In this document: positions 35,438-44,006 of the stretch, piece by piece
Layout of the letters: every line of letters begins with the position of its first letter
Numbering within the stretch: position 1 is the stretch's first letter
The notes under the pieces: model-generated
What the model saw: only the letters and a program-made list of their open reading frames with translations
Database searches by the model: none
What the model was told of the DNA's origin: nothing
Origin: Rhizobium terrae
GTDB taxonomy: Bacteria; Pseudomonadota; Alphaproteobacteria; Rhizobiales; Rhizobiaceae
DNA length: 64,000 bases
Assembly: GCF_003425685.1 (NCBI RefSeq)
Contig: NZ_QJKM01000023.1
Span: 1-64,000 of the forward strand
Direction of reading: 5' to 3'
Program-made: the position numbers and the translations under genes

Positions 35438-35559
35438 GTCGTTTTCGGCTGACAAATTATTATAGCTGTTGAAATAAGCAGGTCACGAATGTACAAATGA
35501 ACAATATTACAAATTTACAATTTAAATTTACTCGTCCTGTGGCGAGGAAAGGGTTGTTC

Positions 35560-36255
35560 ATGAAACTCGTTACATGCTGCTCCTTCAAGGGTGGCGCGGG
35601 TAAGACGACGGCATTGATGGGGCTTTGTTCCGCACTGGCAACTGAAGGCAAGACAGTTGCACTTTTCGAAGCCGACGAAAACCGACCACTCACGCGCTGG
35701 AAGGAAAATGCGGTCAAGCGCAACACCTGGGATCCGCATTGCGAAGTGTTTACAGCAGACGATCTGCCGCTTCTCGAGAGGGCCTATGAGGTGGCGGAAG
35801 GGCGCGGTTTTGATTATGCCTTGGCCGATACCCATGGCGGATCGAGCGAGCTTAACAATACAATCATAGCCAGCTCGAACTTCCTTCTCGTCCCGACCAT
35901 GCTTACTCCACTGGACGTCGACGAGGCACTGGCAACCTATCGCTACATCATCGAACTCCTGCTCAGCGAGAGCCTGGCAATTCCGACCGCCATCCTGCGT
36001 CAAAGAGTTCCTTTCGGTAAATTGACCGCATCGCAACGCTCTGTCTCCGACATGCTGACCGCCTTGCCACTTACCGAACAACCGATGTTCGAGCGGGATG
36101 CGTTCGCCGCGATGAAGGTGCGCGGCATGCTGCATCTGAGCATCCGCAATGCCAGCAATGACCCCGCTATGCGGCTGATGCTCCGGAATCTCGATGCCGC
36201 GATGGAAGATCTCAAGAACCTTTCTAAGTTTGTACACCAAATATTAGAGGACTGA
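35560..36255 (+). CDS. virC1: VirC1-like ParA-type ATPase
   Basis: ATPase that in Agrobacterium binds overdrive DNA, stimulates border nicking and brings T-complexes to the cell poles. I chose the ATG at 35560 (MKLVTCCSFKGGAGKTTALM), which aligns with the VirC1 start and contains the deviant Walker A (KGGAGKTT). Close matches to VirC1 include LFEADENRPLTRWKENAVK, DYALADTHGGSSELNNTIIA and LVPTMLTPLDVDEALATYRY. It lies one base from virC2. Besides this role it could contribute to plasmid partition, since no repA is seen next to repC. Confidence 0.93.
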   Translation: MKLVTCCSFKGGAGKTTALMGLCSALATEGKTVALFEADENRPLTRWKENAVKRNTWDPHCEVFTADDLPLLERAYEVAEGRGFDYALADTHGGSSELNNTIIASSNFLLVPTMLTPLDVDEALATYRYIIELLLSESLAIPTAILRQRVPFGKLTASQRSVSDMLTALPLTEQPMFERDAFAAMKVRGMLHLSIRNASNDPAMRLMLRNLDAAMEDLKNLSKFVHQILED

Positions 36256-36256
36256 G

Positions 36257-36838
36257 ATGGGGATCCGTAAACCCACTTTGTCGGTAACGGAGGCAAGGCG
36301 CTTGTCGGTCGTGCGGTCAGCTGCTTCGCAACAGATATCGCAGCCAGCGGACGACACCATCGCACCACCTGTCCCTCTCTCTGTCGCGCCGATTCCGCGC
36401 CCGAAGAAGCAGGCTCCCATAGTTAAATCTGTCCATATGCCTGCCGTACACATAGCACGCACGCCGTCCCAGAAGGTCCAGGTCTTCGTCTCTGCATTCG
36501 TACCGGCGCCGAAAGTATCGCCGGTCTTCGACATTCTTTGCAAGCAGTATCCTCCGCAGAAAGCATTGCAGATGATCCTGCGCCGCGCGCTCGACGACTA
36601 TGAGGAGATGCTGACGGATGGTACATTTCAAGAAACCCCAAGCTCTTACGAGATAGACAGCTCTGAAGGGCCTGCGATTCTTATCCAAACGTCGCGAATG
36701 ATACCGACGAAGCTACTGAAAATCGCCCGTGCCCATTTCGATCCGTTTGAGCTTGAAAGCACGCGCGCTTTTGGTCTGAAATTTGCCACGGCAGCCCTTG
36801 CGGCCTTTTTCTCCCGTGAAGCCCCCAAGCGCCCGTAA
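36257..36838 (+). CDS. virC2: VirC2-like DNA-binding protein
   Basis: Partner of VirC1; Agrobacterium VirC2 has a ribbon-helix-helix fold and binds near the T-DNA border. At 193 residues it is close to the 202 of VirC2. The N-terminal 75 residues are Pro-rich; the folded part begins near KVQVFVSAFVPAPKVSPVFD and includes LCKQYPPQKALQMILRRALD and MIPTKLLKIARAHFDPFELE. The start is one base after the virC1 stop, so the two genes are translationally linked. Confidence 0.88.
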   Translation: MGIRKPTLSVTEARRLSVVRSAASQQISQPADDTIAPPVPLSVAPIPRPKKQAPIVKSVHMPAVHIARTPSQKVQVFVSAFVPAPKVSPVFDILCKQYPPQKALQMILRRALDDYEEMLTDGTFQETPSSYEIDSSEGPAILIQTSRMIPTKLLKIARAHFDPFELESTRAFGLKFATAALAAFFSREAPKRP

Positions 36839-37545
36839 CGTTTGCATCGATCACCACGGACTGTGCTCAGAGACGGATAGAATAGAACCGGGAGGTCCAC
36901 CACGTATATCGAGACGATTTCATATGTAGGCAATTTTTAAAGCGTGTCTATTTTTCCGTCTGGTATGTTGATGCATTATTCGGCGCCACGCTGACAATTG
37001 GATGTGCAGCGTAGAGTTCAGCGGGTTTACGCAATATGCTGATGATATCGAAAGAGACCCTGCATCCGTAGGACCTCGTCGGCAAATTTTACCCCGACAG
37101 CTGCCGCCAAACGTCAGGAAGAAGACGCTTAACCACGATATCTTAAGTATACTACAATTCTATTTCATCTGTAAGCGCCTGACTGGAAAAGGGTTCAACG
37201 TCCGTACCTTGCCAATCGTCGTATCAGGACTTGGACATAAATAATAATGATCCGTTCGTTCCAAGCAAACAAAAAGAGCCACAATGGGCTGATTTCACTT
37301 AACTTTTCCGGACAGGCTCTAACGACGGATAACCATCGTTCAATGGTAGTGGATTCCTTCATGCTGACAGACACGTCGCGATAGGACCAATCCCTATACG
37401 ATAGTATATATCCTCGATTACAATTGCAACGCCTGTAAACGTTGACTTATTTTTATCGATGCGCAAACTAAAAATCATTAATAGAGAATATATTTTAGCT
37501 GAGGCGTGAATAAAAAACGCTCAGGGACGTTGGCAGGAATGTTTC
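36839..37545. other. long virC-virB intergenic region
   Basis: About 700 AT-rich bases with no convincing gene; an open frame at 37002-37244 lacks support. It holds the perfect vir box at 37419-37430 and, on the minus strand near 37262-37276, CTTTTTGTTTGCTTGG, which recalls the TGTTTGTTTG overdrive core bound by VirC1/VirC2. A hairpin-like pair AGAGCC...GGCTCT spans 37275-37320. Transfer-origin function here is speculative. Confidence 0.4.
37419..37430 (+). promoter_or_regulatory. vir box upstream of virB1
   Basis: TACAATTGCAAC fits TNCAATTGHAAY at all 12 positions and lies 116 bases before the virB1 start in an AT-rich region. Together with a VirG-like regulator in the window this strongly suggests VirG control of the virB operon. 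Confidence 0.75.
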
Positions 37546-38472
37546 ATGTCTTCTTCAACTGAAATACAGAAAAAGAATTATTCAATATATTTGAGAGCGG
37601 CTTCGGCCTTCGCCTATGCAGCTCTTCTGCTTGGAAATGTAGATATTGCCCAAGCAGATGTATTTGAAGAATTTGACAATGGTAACGTAGTTGTAATGGA
37701 TGGCGGCGTGGTTAAGGACACGCCGCCATCGGCTGCCGTAGATTTTCAGTCTCGATTTGGTCCCGTGATCGCCAAGCCTGAACCTCATTCGGATTACTTG
37801 GTCGAGATTTCGCGGAAAAAGTCCCGCTTGCGGCCAGCCTGGACCGCGTCGGTTCTTTTCGATACGATTCCACCTCCGCGAGCTGTGATAGAGCCGCCTG
37901 CTGCTAAGACACCCACTATCTCGCAGGCTCGATCGCAAAGCTCACGCTTGCCTCCACCAAGGCAGATGTCCGCCAACTTGACCGAAAAGCAGCAGGCGAT
38001 CCGCAGCATTGCCGTTGAAGTAGGCCTCCGCCACGGACGATCGCCGGGTGCCATTCGCGCCAGGCTCAGTCCACGTCAGTTCGCGTCACTTTTCACCACG
38101 ATGATCCATCGTGAGAGCGATTTCGACCCGAAGGCGGTTTCACCGGCGGGCGCCAGCGGCCTTGGCCAGCTGATGCCCGGCACCGCACGAGAGCTCGGCG
38201 TCGAGAACGTATTTTCCCCCAGGGAGAACCTGGATGGCGCAGCGCGTTACCTGGCGTCGATGCTTGAGAAGTTCGGTTCACCGGAACTTGCACTCGCCGC
38301 CTACAATGCTGGGCCGGGCGCCGTCGAAAAATATGGCGGCATCCCACCTTATGAAGAAACACAACAGTATGTCGCAGACATCTTGAATGCCTTCGGTCGG
38401 GCGCCGCGTTTCGCAGAAAGCCAGTTCCCTGGAGACCGATATCCGGTCCACCCGGACGTGATGAATACTTGA
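37546..38472 (+). CDS. virB1: VirB1-like lytic transglycosylase
   Basis: Periplasmic muramidase that opens the peptidoglycan for the secretion channel. The 308 residues begin with a hydrophobic export signal (AASAFAYAALLLGNVDIAQA). A Pro-rich linker reaches to about residue 145. The SLT domain has the catalytic Glu in MIHRESDFDPKAVSPAGASG, then LGQLMPGTARELGVENVF and LALAAYNAGPGAVEKYGG. It starts the rightward virB operon. Confidence 0.9.
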   Translation: MSSSTEIQKKNYSIYLRAASAFAYAALLLGNVDIAQADVFEEFDNGNVVVMDGGVVKDTPPSAAVDFQSRFGPVIAKPEPHSDYLVEISRKKSRLRPAWTASVLFDTIPPPRAVIEPPAAKTPTISQARSQSSRLPPPRQMSANLTEKQQAIRSIAVEVGLRHGRSPGAIRARLSPRQFASLFTTMIHRESDFDPKAVSPAGASGLGQLMPGTARELGVENVFSPRENLDGAARYLASMLEKFGSPELALAAYNAGPGAVEKYGGIPPYEETQQYVADILNAFGRAPRFAESQFPGDRYPVHPDVMNT

Positions 38473-38511
38473 GTATCCATACGCATCGTATCTAACACGA
38501 CAGAGGTTAAA

Positions 38512-38862
38512 ATGAACTTGTTTCGAGACTACTTTCACGACATTAACATTCCCAAGCTGCTCTTTGCAGTCGCAGTCTTGGTCCTTATGTGGGCCGAACC
38601 GAGCCTTGCCCAGAATTTCAGTGGCGTGAATGCTTTCATGGACAAACTGGTCGGCGCGATTACCGGTCCCATCGGCGCCTCGATCTCAGCGATAGCCGTG
38701 ATCGCCATCGGCTTTTCCTTCATGACCGGGCGTATGGACTGGACCTTTGCCGTATCCGTCGTTCTCGGAATTGCCATCGTCTTTGGCGGCGCGGCGTTTC
38801 TTAACGGCATCGGCGTTGCAGGTAACCCGACCATCGGAGGTACTCTCGTCGGCACCAATTGA
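38512..38862 (+). CDS. virB2: VirB2-like major pilin
   Basis: Pilin subunit of the T-pilus. At 116 residues it has a leader ending MWAEPSLAQ and then the mature pilin (NFSGVNAFMDKLVGAITGPI). Two hydrophobic stretches follow (GASISAIAVIAIGFSFMTG and AVSVVLGIAIVFGGAAFLNG) separated by RMDW, as in VirB2 proteins. The length, the order after virB1 and the topology fit well. Confidence 0.9.
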   Translation: MNLFRDYFHDINIPKLLFAVAVLVLMWAEPSLAQNFSGVNAFMDKLVGAITGPIGASISAIAVIAIGFSFMTGRMDWTFAVSVVLGIAIVFGGAAFLNGIGVAGNPTIGGTLVGTN

Positions 38863-38929
38863 TCAAGCGGGCCTGGCCTGACGCTCTGCTGTCGAAAATC
38901 TCAAGCAAGATTTTTTGAAAGGACGTTCA

Positions 38930-39208
38930 ATGAAATACACACCGGTCTTTCTCGGACTGACCCGCGAGGTGACCTTCGCTGGCCTGCCTGTCATGTATCT
39001 TGTGTGTCTTGTCGTCTTCGTCATACTCGGATTTATTTTCACGAAATCATTCACTTATCTGATCATCGCGAGCTGCGTCGGCTATGGAGCCCTCAGAGGC
39101 CTGGCTGCTTATGATCCCAAGATCATTCGTGTTTTCATGACCACAATGCAGAGAACGCGCATGAGCGCATCGCTGCTTCGCGGTGAAGGCGTGGTGTATC
39201 GTGCTTGA
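38930..39208 (+). CDS. virB3: VirB3-like inner-membrane protein
   Basis: Small inner-membrane component associated with VirB4. The ATG at 38930 (MKYTPVFLGLTREVTFAGLP) has AAAGGACG upstream. It contains the family opening TPVFLGLTREVTFAGLP and two hydrophobic segments (VMYLVCLVVFVILGFIF and FTYLIIASCVGYGALRGLA). It lies between virB2 and virB4. Confidence 0.92.
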   Translation: MKYTPVFLGLTREVTFAGLPVMYLVCLVVFVILGFIFTKSFTYLIIASCVGYGALRGLAAYDPKIIRVFMTTMQRTRMSASLLRGEGVVYRA

Positions 39209-39215
39209 AGCCCCG

Positions 39216-41561
39216 ATGACCCGTGCGACGCGAAGCGTCAGAGACAGGCACTTGGACACCAGTCAGTTGCTCGTCAGCGGCTTGCCCTATCTCAGCGTCG
39301 TCGACGATACGACGCTCCTGCTGCGCGACGGCGATCTGATGGCGTCATTCATCGTCGAGGGAATCAATGCCGACACGATTGACAATCGGCAGACGCTGGA
39401 ACTGAGCAATGCGATGTCACGTTTCATAGCGCAGCAGCGCTCCGACGTCGCCTATTACGTGCATCGCATTTCCCTGCATGCATATCCCGCGCTACCCTCA
39501 ATCACAAGTAGCACTTTCATTGCCGAAATCGACCGGCGGTGGCAAAACTATCTCCAGACGATAGGACTGAGGGACCGCGTTACCATGGTCACCCTGGTGG
39601 TAAGACCACCGCGCAGGTTCGCCAGGTTTTTTCACCTTATCGCTGGCAAGGATGTTCACAGCCGCGAGGAGATCGCACTGCGCGCCACGCGGCTCGACCA
39701 GATGATGAAAACCCTGATGGTCAGTCTCAACGAAGCCAAGCCGCGTCGCCTCGCCATATCGGGTGGCCGATGGCTGGGGTTGCTGCGCAGCTGCATCACG
39801 GGCACCAATGCCGATCTGGTTCCTGGACGGAAATTCACACCGGTCGCCGATCTTCTGGCGAGCGCGCATGTCAAGTTCCATGGTCGGGTGTTCGAGTGCG
39901 AGGGCGCGGCACCCGGGCAACAACGCTACGGCACGATCGTTTCCGTCAAGGATTATCCGTCGGAAACCTATCCCGGCATCCTCGATCGGCTCAACCTGCC
40001 GTACGATACGGTCGTCGCCCAGAGTTTTACGCCGATCGATCCGATTTCCGCGCAAAACAAGATCGCGCGTGTCCGCAAACAGATGCAGGCGGCGGAGGAT
40101 GCGGCGGTATCGCTGATGGCGCAGCTCGAGGAAGCGGAGGATGATGTGGCCTCAGGCCGCATGAGCTTCGGCGATCATCATTGCAGCGTCGCGGTCTTTT
40201 GCGACAGCCCGAACGAGCTCGATGAGGCCATGACCTTCCTGACGCGCGCCATGCAGGACGCCGGTGCTGCCATCGTGCGCGAGAATTTCGCCGCACGCGC
40301 CGTTTTTTTCGCTCAGCATCCGGGCAATTTTGCCTACCGCACCCGTCCGGCAATGATTTCGTCGCAGAATTTCGCTCAGCTCTGTGCACTGCATGGAGCG
40401 CCCAAGGGCCATCCTGTCGAAAGATGCCCCTGGGGCGAAGCCGTTACAATCATTCCAACGGCCCGCGGAGAAACCTTCCGCTTCAATTTCCATCTACCGG
40501 GACAGTCGGGGCAGCGAACCGTCGGCCATACCCTTGTTCTCGGTCAGACCGGATCTGGCAAGACGCTCGGCACCGCTTTCCTGATCGCCCAGGCGCAGCG
40601 GCTCGATGCCCGTATCATCCTGTTCGACAAGGACAACGGCTTCGAAATGGCCGTGCGTGCCATGGGCGGCCGTTATTCTTCGGTGCGAATGGGGATAGAT
40701 ACCGAGTTCAACCCGATGCGCGCCGAGGCGGACGCACGCGGTGCGGCATGGCTTACCGATTGGATCGCCGCGCTGGCGAACCATGACGGGCCGAAACTGT
40801 CGCCGCTGCAGCTTCAATCGGTGATCGACGCCGTTCAGGCCAACATGACCGCTGACAGCCGGTTGCAGAATTTCGAACATTTTCGCAGTCAGCTCCGATC
40901 GACGGACGATGGCGGCGATCTCTACGCGCGTCTCGGCCGTTGGGACGAGATGGGCCAATTCGGCTGGCTGTTCGGCGGCAAGAAACAGGATCCTCTCGCC
41001 TTCGACAGCCGCCTGACGGCTTTCGATCTGACGGAGATCTTCGACAACGACATCGTCCGCACAGCCTGGCTGAGCTATGTGTTCCGCCGCGTGGAACGGC
41101 TCGTCGAGGACGAGCATCCGACACTGTTGGTCATGGACGAAGCCTGGAAGCTGCTCGACGATCCCTATTTCGAGGCGCGGCTCAAAGACTGGATGCTAAC
41201 CATGCGCAAGAAGAACGTCGCGGTGATCCTGCTCACTCAGCGCGTCTCGCATATCAAGAACAGCCGTGCCGGGGACGCGATCCTGGAGAGTGCCGTAACC
41301 CGCCTCGTTTATCCAAGCGCCTATAACACACAGGCCGAGCTCAGTCCGCTGAACCTGACCCCGATGGAAACCGAATTCCTGCAGATCAGCAATGTCGACA
41401 ACCATCTCGCGCTTCTGAAGTCGGGCGATGACAGCGTGGTGCTAGATATGGATCTCGGCGCTCTCGGTACCGGGCTTGGCATTCTGGGTGGCGGACGTGG
41501 CGAAAAAGCGCCCGCCGGTTGGCGCGATCGCCCCGATTTTCAGATGGAGATGCTGCAATGA
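39216..41561 (+). CDS. virB4: VirB4-like ATPase
   Basis: Largest ATPase of the secretion machine. I start it at the ATG at 39216 (MTRATRSVRDRHLDTSQLLV); a GTG at 39201 overlapping virB3 is also possible. Walker A is LVLGQTGSGKTLGTAFLIAQ and Walker B is TLLVMDEAWKLLDDPYF. Other typical strings are IVSVKDYPSETYPGILDRL and MRKKNVAVILLTQRVSHIK. The length of about 780 residues is normal. The stop overlaps the start of the small lipoprotein gene (ATGA). Confidence 0.93.
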   Translation: MTRATRSVRDRHLDTSQLLVSGLPYLSVVDDTTLLLRDGDLMASFIVEGINADTIDNRQTLELSNAMSRFIAQQRSDVAYYVHRISLHAYPALPSITSSTFIAEIDRRWQNYLQTIGLRDRVTMVTLVVRPPRRFARFFHLIAGKDVHSREEIALRATRLDQMMKTLMVSLNEAKPRRLAISGGRWLGLLRSCITGTNADLVPGRKFTPVADLLASAHVKFHGRVFECEGAAPGQQRYGTIVSVKDYPSETYPGILDRLNLPYDTVVAQSFTPIDPISAQNKIARVRKQMQAAEDAAVSLMAQLEEAEDDVASGRMSFGDHHCSVAVFCDSPNELDEAMTFLTRAMQDAGAAIVRENFAARAVFFAQHPGNFAYRTRPAMISSQNFAQLCALHGAPKGHPVERCPWGEAVTIIPTARGETFRFNFHLPGQSGQRTVGHTLVLGQTGSGKTLGTAFLIAQAQRLDARIILFDKDNGFEMAVRAMGGRYSSVRMGIDTEFNPMRAEADARGAAWLTDWIAALANHDGPKLSPLQLQSVIDAVQANMTADSRLQNFEHFRSQLRSTDDGGDLYARLGRWDEMGQFGWLFGGKKQDPLAFDSRLTAFDLTEIFDNDIVRTAWLSYVFRRVERLVEDEHPTLLVMDEAWKLLDDPYFEARLKDWMLTMRKKNVAVILLTQRVSHIKNSRAGDAILESAVTRLVYPSAYNTQAELSPLNLTPMETEFLQISNVDNHLALLKSGDDSVVLDMDLGALGTGLGILGGGRGEKAPAGWRDRPDFQMEMLQ

Positions 41562-41704
41562 GAGCGAGATGGATCGTGCTCGCGCTGGCAATGGCGGGCC
41601 TCACGGCCTGCCAGTCCGTGCCCGCGGAGCGAAAGAACAATTGTGCGTGCCTTTGGGAGGAACCCAACGGCGTCGTCGATGTCCTGAAGGGAGTAAGCAC
41701 ATGA
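41558..41704 (+). CDS. small lipoprotein, VirB7-like candidate in a shifted position
   Basis: 48 residues: MRARWIVLALAMAGLTACQS followed by a short mature part containing NNCACLWEEPNGVV. The LTAC lipobox predicts lipidation at the Cys and two further cysteines (CAC) are present. ATGA overlaps link it to both virB4 and virB5. A virB7 gene is missing from its usual place between virB6 and virB8, where only 18 bases remain, so this may be the outer-membrane lipoprotein partner of VirB9. An entry-exclusion lipoprotein is the alternative. Confidence 0.65.
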   Translation: MRARWIVLALAMAGLTACQSVPAERKNNCACLWEEPNGVVDVLKGVST

Positions 41705-42417
41705 GACGCATTCTGACGCTGACACTGATATGCGGTATAGCGCTTTTCGAGCCGGTAGGCGGGCTGGTGACAGTCGCGCAGGCGCAGAGCCCGATCACGC
41801 CACTCGAGGAGCCAATCATCGGTACTGTTCCGTCCAAGCCAGTGAGTGCTCAGCAGGCTTATGATCAGGTCTCAATCGAACAGCTGATGAAGATCACCGA
41901 GTTGTCGCGCACGATTGGCGGAGGTGTCAGCCAGCTGTTCACCGCGTTGGTGGGCACCAGGAAGGTACCGATGTTCAACGGTCCGGCGGAGGTCACGGCT
42001 CGTGAGGGTGGGCCCGGCCTGAAGGCGATGGCCTACGGGTTCATCAAAGGTGAATTCGACGGGCCCGATGGTGTGAGGAAATTTGTCGAGGACTACAGCA
42101 AGACCTACGGCCTGGATGAACTGCTTTCTTCCGAAGCGGATGAAATCTCGGTCGCGTCGGCCAAAACATCCGCACAAGGCGTTATATCGGCATCGATCGC
42201 CGAGGAAAGTTATCAGCGGGCCAATGCCAGCATGGCGCGCATCAACGATTACCTGAAGACACTTGAAACAAGTGCGGATCTCAAGACGAGCGTGGATCTC
42301 AACACGCGTGTCATGATCGAGCTTACGCAGCAGGTCAACGAGAATATACGAACTCAAGCAGCTGTCGCTTCGGCAACTGGAATAGCTCTGCTTCGACTTG
42401 GAGGTGCGTCGCGCTGA
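41701..42417 (+). CDS. virB5: VirB5-like minor pilus protein
   Basis: Minor pilus-tip component. It has a signal peptide (LTLICGIALFEPVGGLVTVA, QAQ) and a helical body of about 210 residues including QVSIEQLMKITELSRTIGGG and SADLKTSVDLNTRVMIELTQ. The long helical pattern and its place between virB4 and virB6 support VirB5; sequence similarity in this family is low. The ATG overlaps the stop of the small lipoprotein gene. Confidence 0.82.
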   Translation: MRRILTLTLICGIALFEPVGGLVTVAQAQSPITPLEEPIIGTVPSKPVSAQQAYDQVSIEQLMKITELSRTIGGGVSQLFTALVGTRKVPMFNGPAEVTAREGGPGLKAMAYGFIKGEFDGPDGVRKFVEDYSKTYGLDELLSSEADEISVASAKTSAQGVISASIAEESYQRANASMARINDYLKTLETSADLKTSVDLNTRVMIELTQQVNENIRTQAAVASATGIALLRLGGASR

Positions 42418-42449
42418 GCCGTTGAACAGTTAATTCGGGGATATTTTAT

Positions 42450-43988
42450 ATGTCTATTGTCGTAGATGTGGCTAGAAATATCGATGGGATCGTTTGGGAT
42501 TATTTTCTCGTAGTGCACCAGACTGTCACTACACCTTTGCTTATTACTATCCAGTATGTTGCTCTAGCGGCATTAATGTTAATGGCTATCAATCATGTCG
42601 CACAGTTCAAAGCAGTAAACTACGGACAATATTTCCATTGGTGGATTCGTTTCTTATTTATTTTTGCGTTTTTGAAGTTTTATGAAAACTTTGCGCTTGC
42701 ATATTACGCTTTAACCGATCTACAATCCGATTATTCAAATGCTCTTATAAAGGCGGCTCTTAAAGGGACGGAGGGGCTTAACGTCCGTCCAGATATATTT
42801 GATTTGACCGCTCAATCAGACAGTAATGCAGCTGTAGATCAGTTTAACCGAGCTATGACTTATGTAGCAAACTTATACTTTAAGTATGCTCGCAGCAGAT
42901 CTATTTTTGACGCGGGCTCTATAATAGTCTCTGGTCTCACAGGTATAGTAATTATCCTAATAGGATACGTATTTACTGCAATAGCAATTGTTTTGCTGAT
43001 TTTCGCGAAGATAGGTGTTGCGGTCGCTATGAGTTTGATGCCTCTCGCTTTCTTATTGTTGATGATGGAGCAAACCAGAAGTTACTTTGAAAGCTGGGTC
43101 AAGTTCCTGGTGGGTTTCTTCATTATCCCAATACTGACTGCTTCGTTGATGGCCCTGATGGTATTCGCTGCCGGTGTGACAATCGATAGAATTGAGGAGG
43201 CAAGCAAAGCCAAGTCAAGCTCAGGAAAGGCAACGACCGCCCATGTTGTGATGGGAGATCTTATTAGCTCTGGCGCGGAACTGAAAGACGCGCAAAAAGG
43301 AGTATCAGGTGGCCCAGGCGATGACTACCTGGCGCTGGTATTGGTGACATTCGGTTCGCTTATCTTCCTGTCTCAGGTCCCCAGCATGGCTAGTAACCTG
43401 GCGTCGTCCTCCGTGGCCAGCGTCGGCGCGAGCCTGGCGAGCAGCCAGCGGCTGTGGAATGGCGCAAAACGTATGGGTCGCACCGCCCAGCGCGGTCGCG
43501 ACGCAATGGGAGCGGCAAATGCGGCCCGCAAGGCAGGCGGCGGTGTCGGCAGCATGGCGTTGGCTGCGGTCAGCAGCATGCGACAAAGTGCCGGAATACG
43601 TCAGAGCAGGCGCGATGATCGTATGATGGGCCGGATGAGGGGTGAGGCCGAAAGACAAGCCGAGGTGCGGAAAAAAACGCTGGGCGGCTATACGGCCACC
43701 GGTGCACCCATCGGCCCAAATGCTCCAGGCATCAACAGCGGTGCTGCCGGAGCAAATAGCCCGAGCAACAGGGCCGCAAATACTCCAAGCGGGGCTGGCA
43801 ATAGCGCGAGCTCCAACAATCCGAACTCCAACAATCCAGGCGGTAGCGGTGCCGGCGCGAACAACTCGGGCGGCCCGGCCGCAAGTGGCGCAGGCGGCAT
43901 CGGTGGCCCCCACAGGCCAAGTTCTACCGCTCCGGGTAACCGGAATAGCATCTCCAGCACAAATAATCCGAGAGGCAGCACACCTTAG
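42450..43988 (+). CDS. virB6: VirB6-like polytopic channel protein with extended tail
   Basis: Inner-membrane channel component. There are several hydrophobic segments in residues 20-320, including TGIVIILIGYVFTAIAIVLL and ILTASLMALMVFAAGVTI. The conserved region near IGVAVAMSLMPLAFLLLMM matches the family. After about residue 330 comes a basic stretch, then a 90-residue low-complexity tail rich in Asn, Gly, Ser and Pro (NPNSNNPGGSGAGANN). Base composition changes sharply inside the gene: the first 860 or so bases are AT-rich, the remainder GC-rich like the neighbours. This suggests recombination or replacement of the 5' part. Confidence 0.88.
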   Translation: MSIVVDVARNIDGIVWDYFLVVHQTVTTPLLITIQYVALAALMLMAINHVAQFKAVNYGQYFHWWIRFLFIFAFLKFYENFALAYYALTDLQSDYSNALIKAALKGTEGLNVRPDIFDLTAQSDSNAAVDQFNRAMTYVANLYFKYARSRSIFDAGSIIVSGLTGIVIILIGYVFTAIAIVLLIFAKIGVAVAMSLMPLAFLLLMMEQTRSYFESWVKFLVGFFIIPILTASLMALMVFAAGVTIDRIEEASKAKSSSGKATTAHVVMGDLISSGAELKDAQKGVSGGPGDDYLALVLVTFGSLIFLSQVPSMASNLASSSVASVGASLASSQRLWNGAKRMGRTAQRGRDAMGAANAARKAGGGVGSMALAAVSSMRQSAGIRQSRRDDRMMGRMRGEAERQAEVRKKTLGGYTATGAPIGPNAPGINSGAAGANSPSNRAANTPSGAGNSASSNNPNSNNPGGSGAGANNSGGPAASGAGGIGGPHRPSSTAPGNRNSISSTNNPRGSTP

Positions 43989-44006
43989 AGGTGACGGATA
44001 TTTCTC

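Noticed and set aside
37002..37244. 80-residue plus-strand open frame between virC2 and virB1
   Set aside because: No ribosome binding site, no recognisable motifs, and it lies in a regulatory-looking AT-rich interval.
37405..37418. TATATATCCTCGATTA, resembling part of a T-DNA border (TATATCCTGCCA on that strand)
   Set aside because: The match ends after TATATCCT and the rest of the 25-base border is absent; probably part of the virB promoter.
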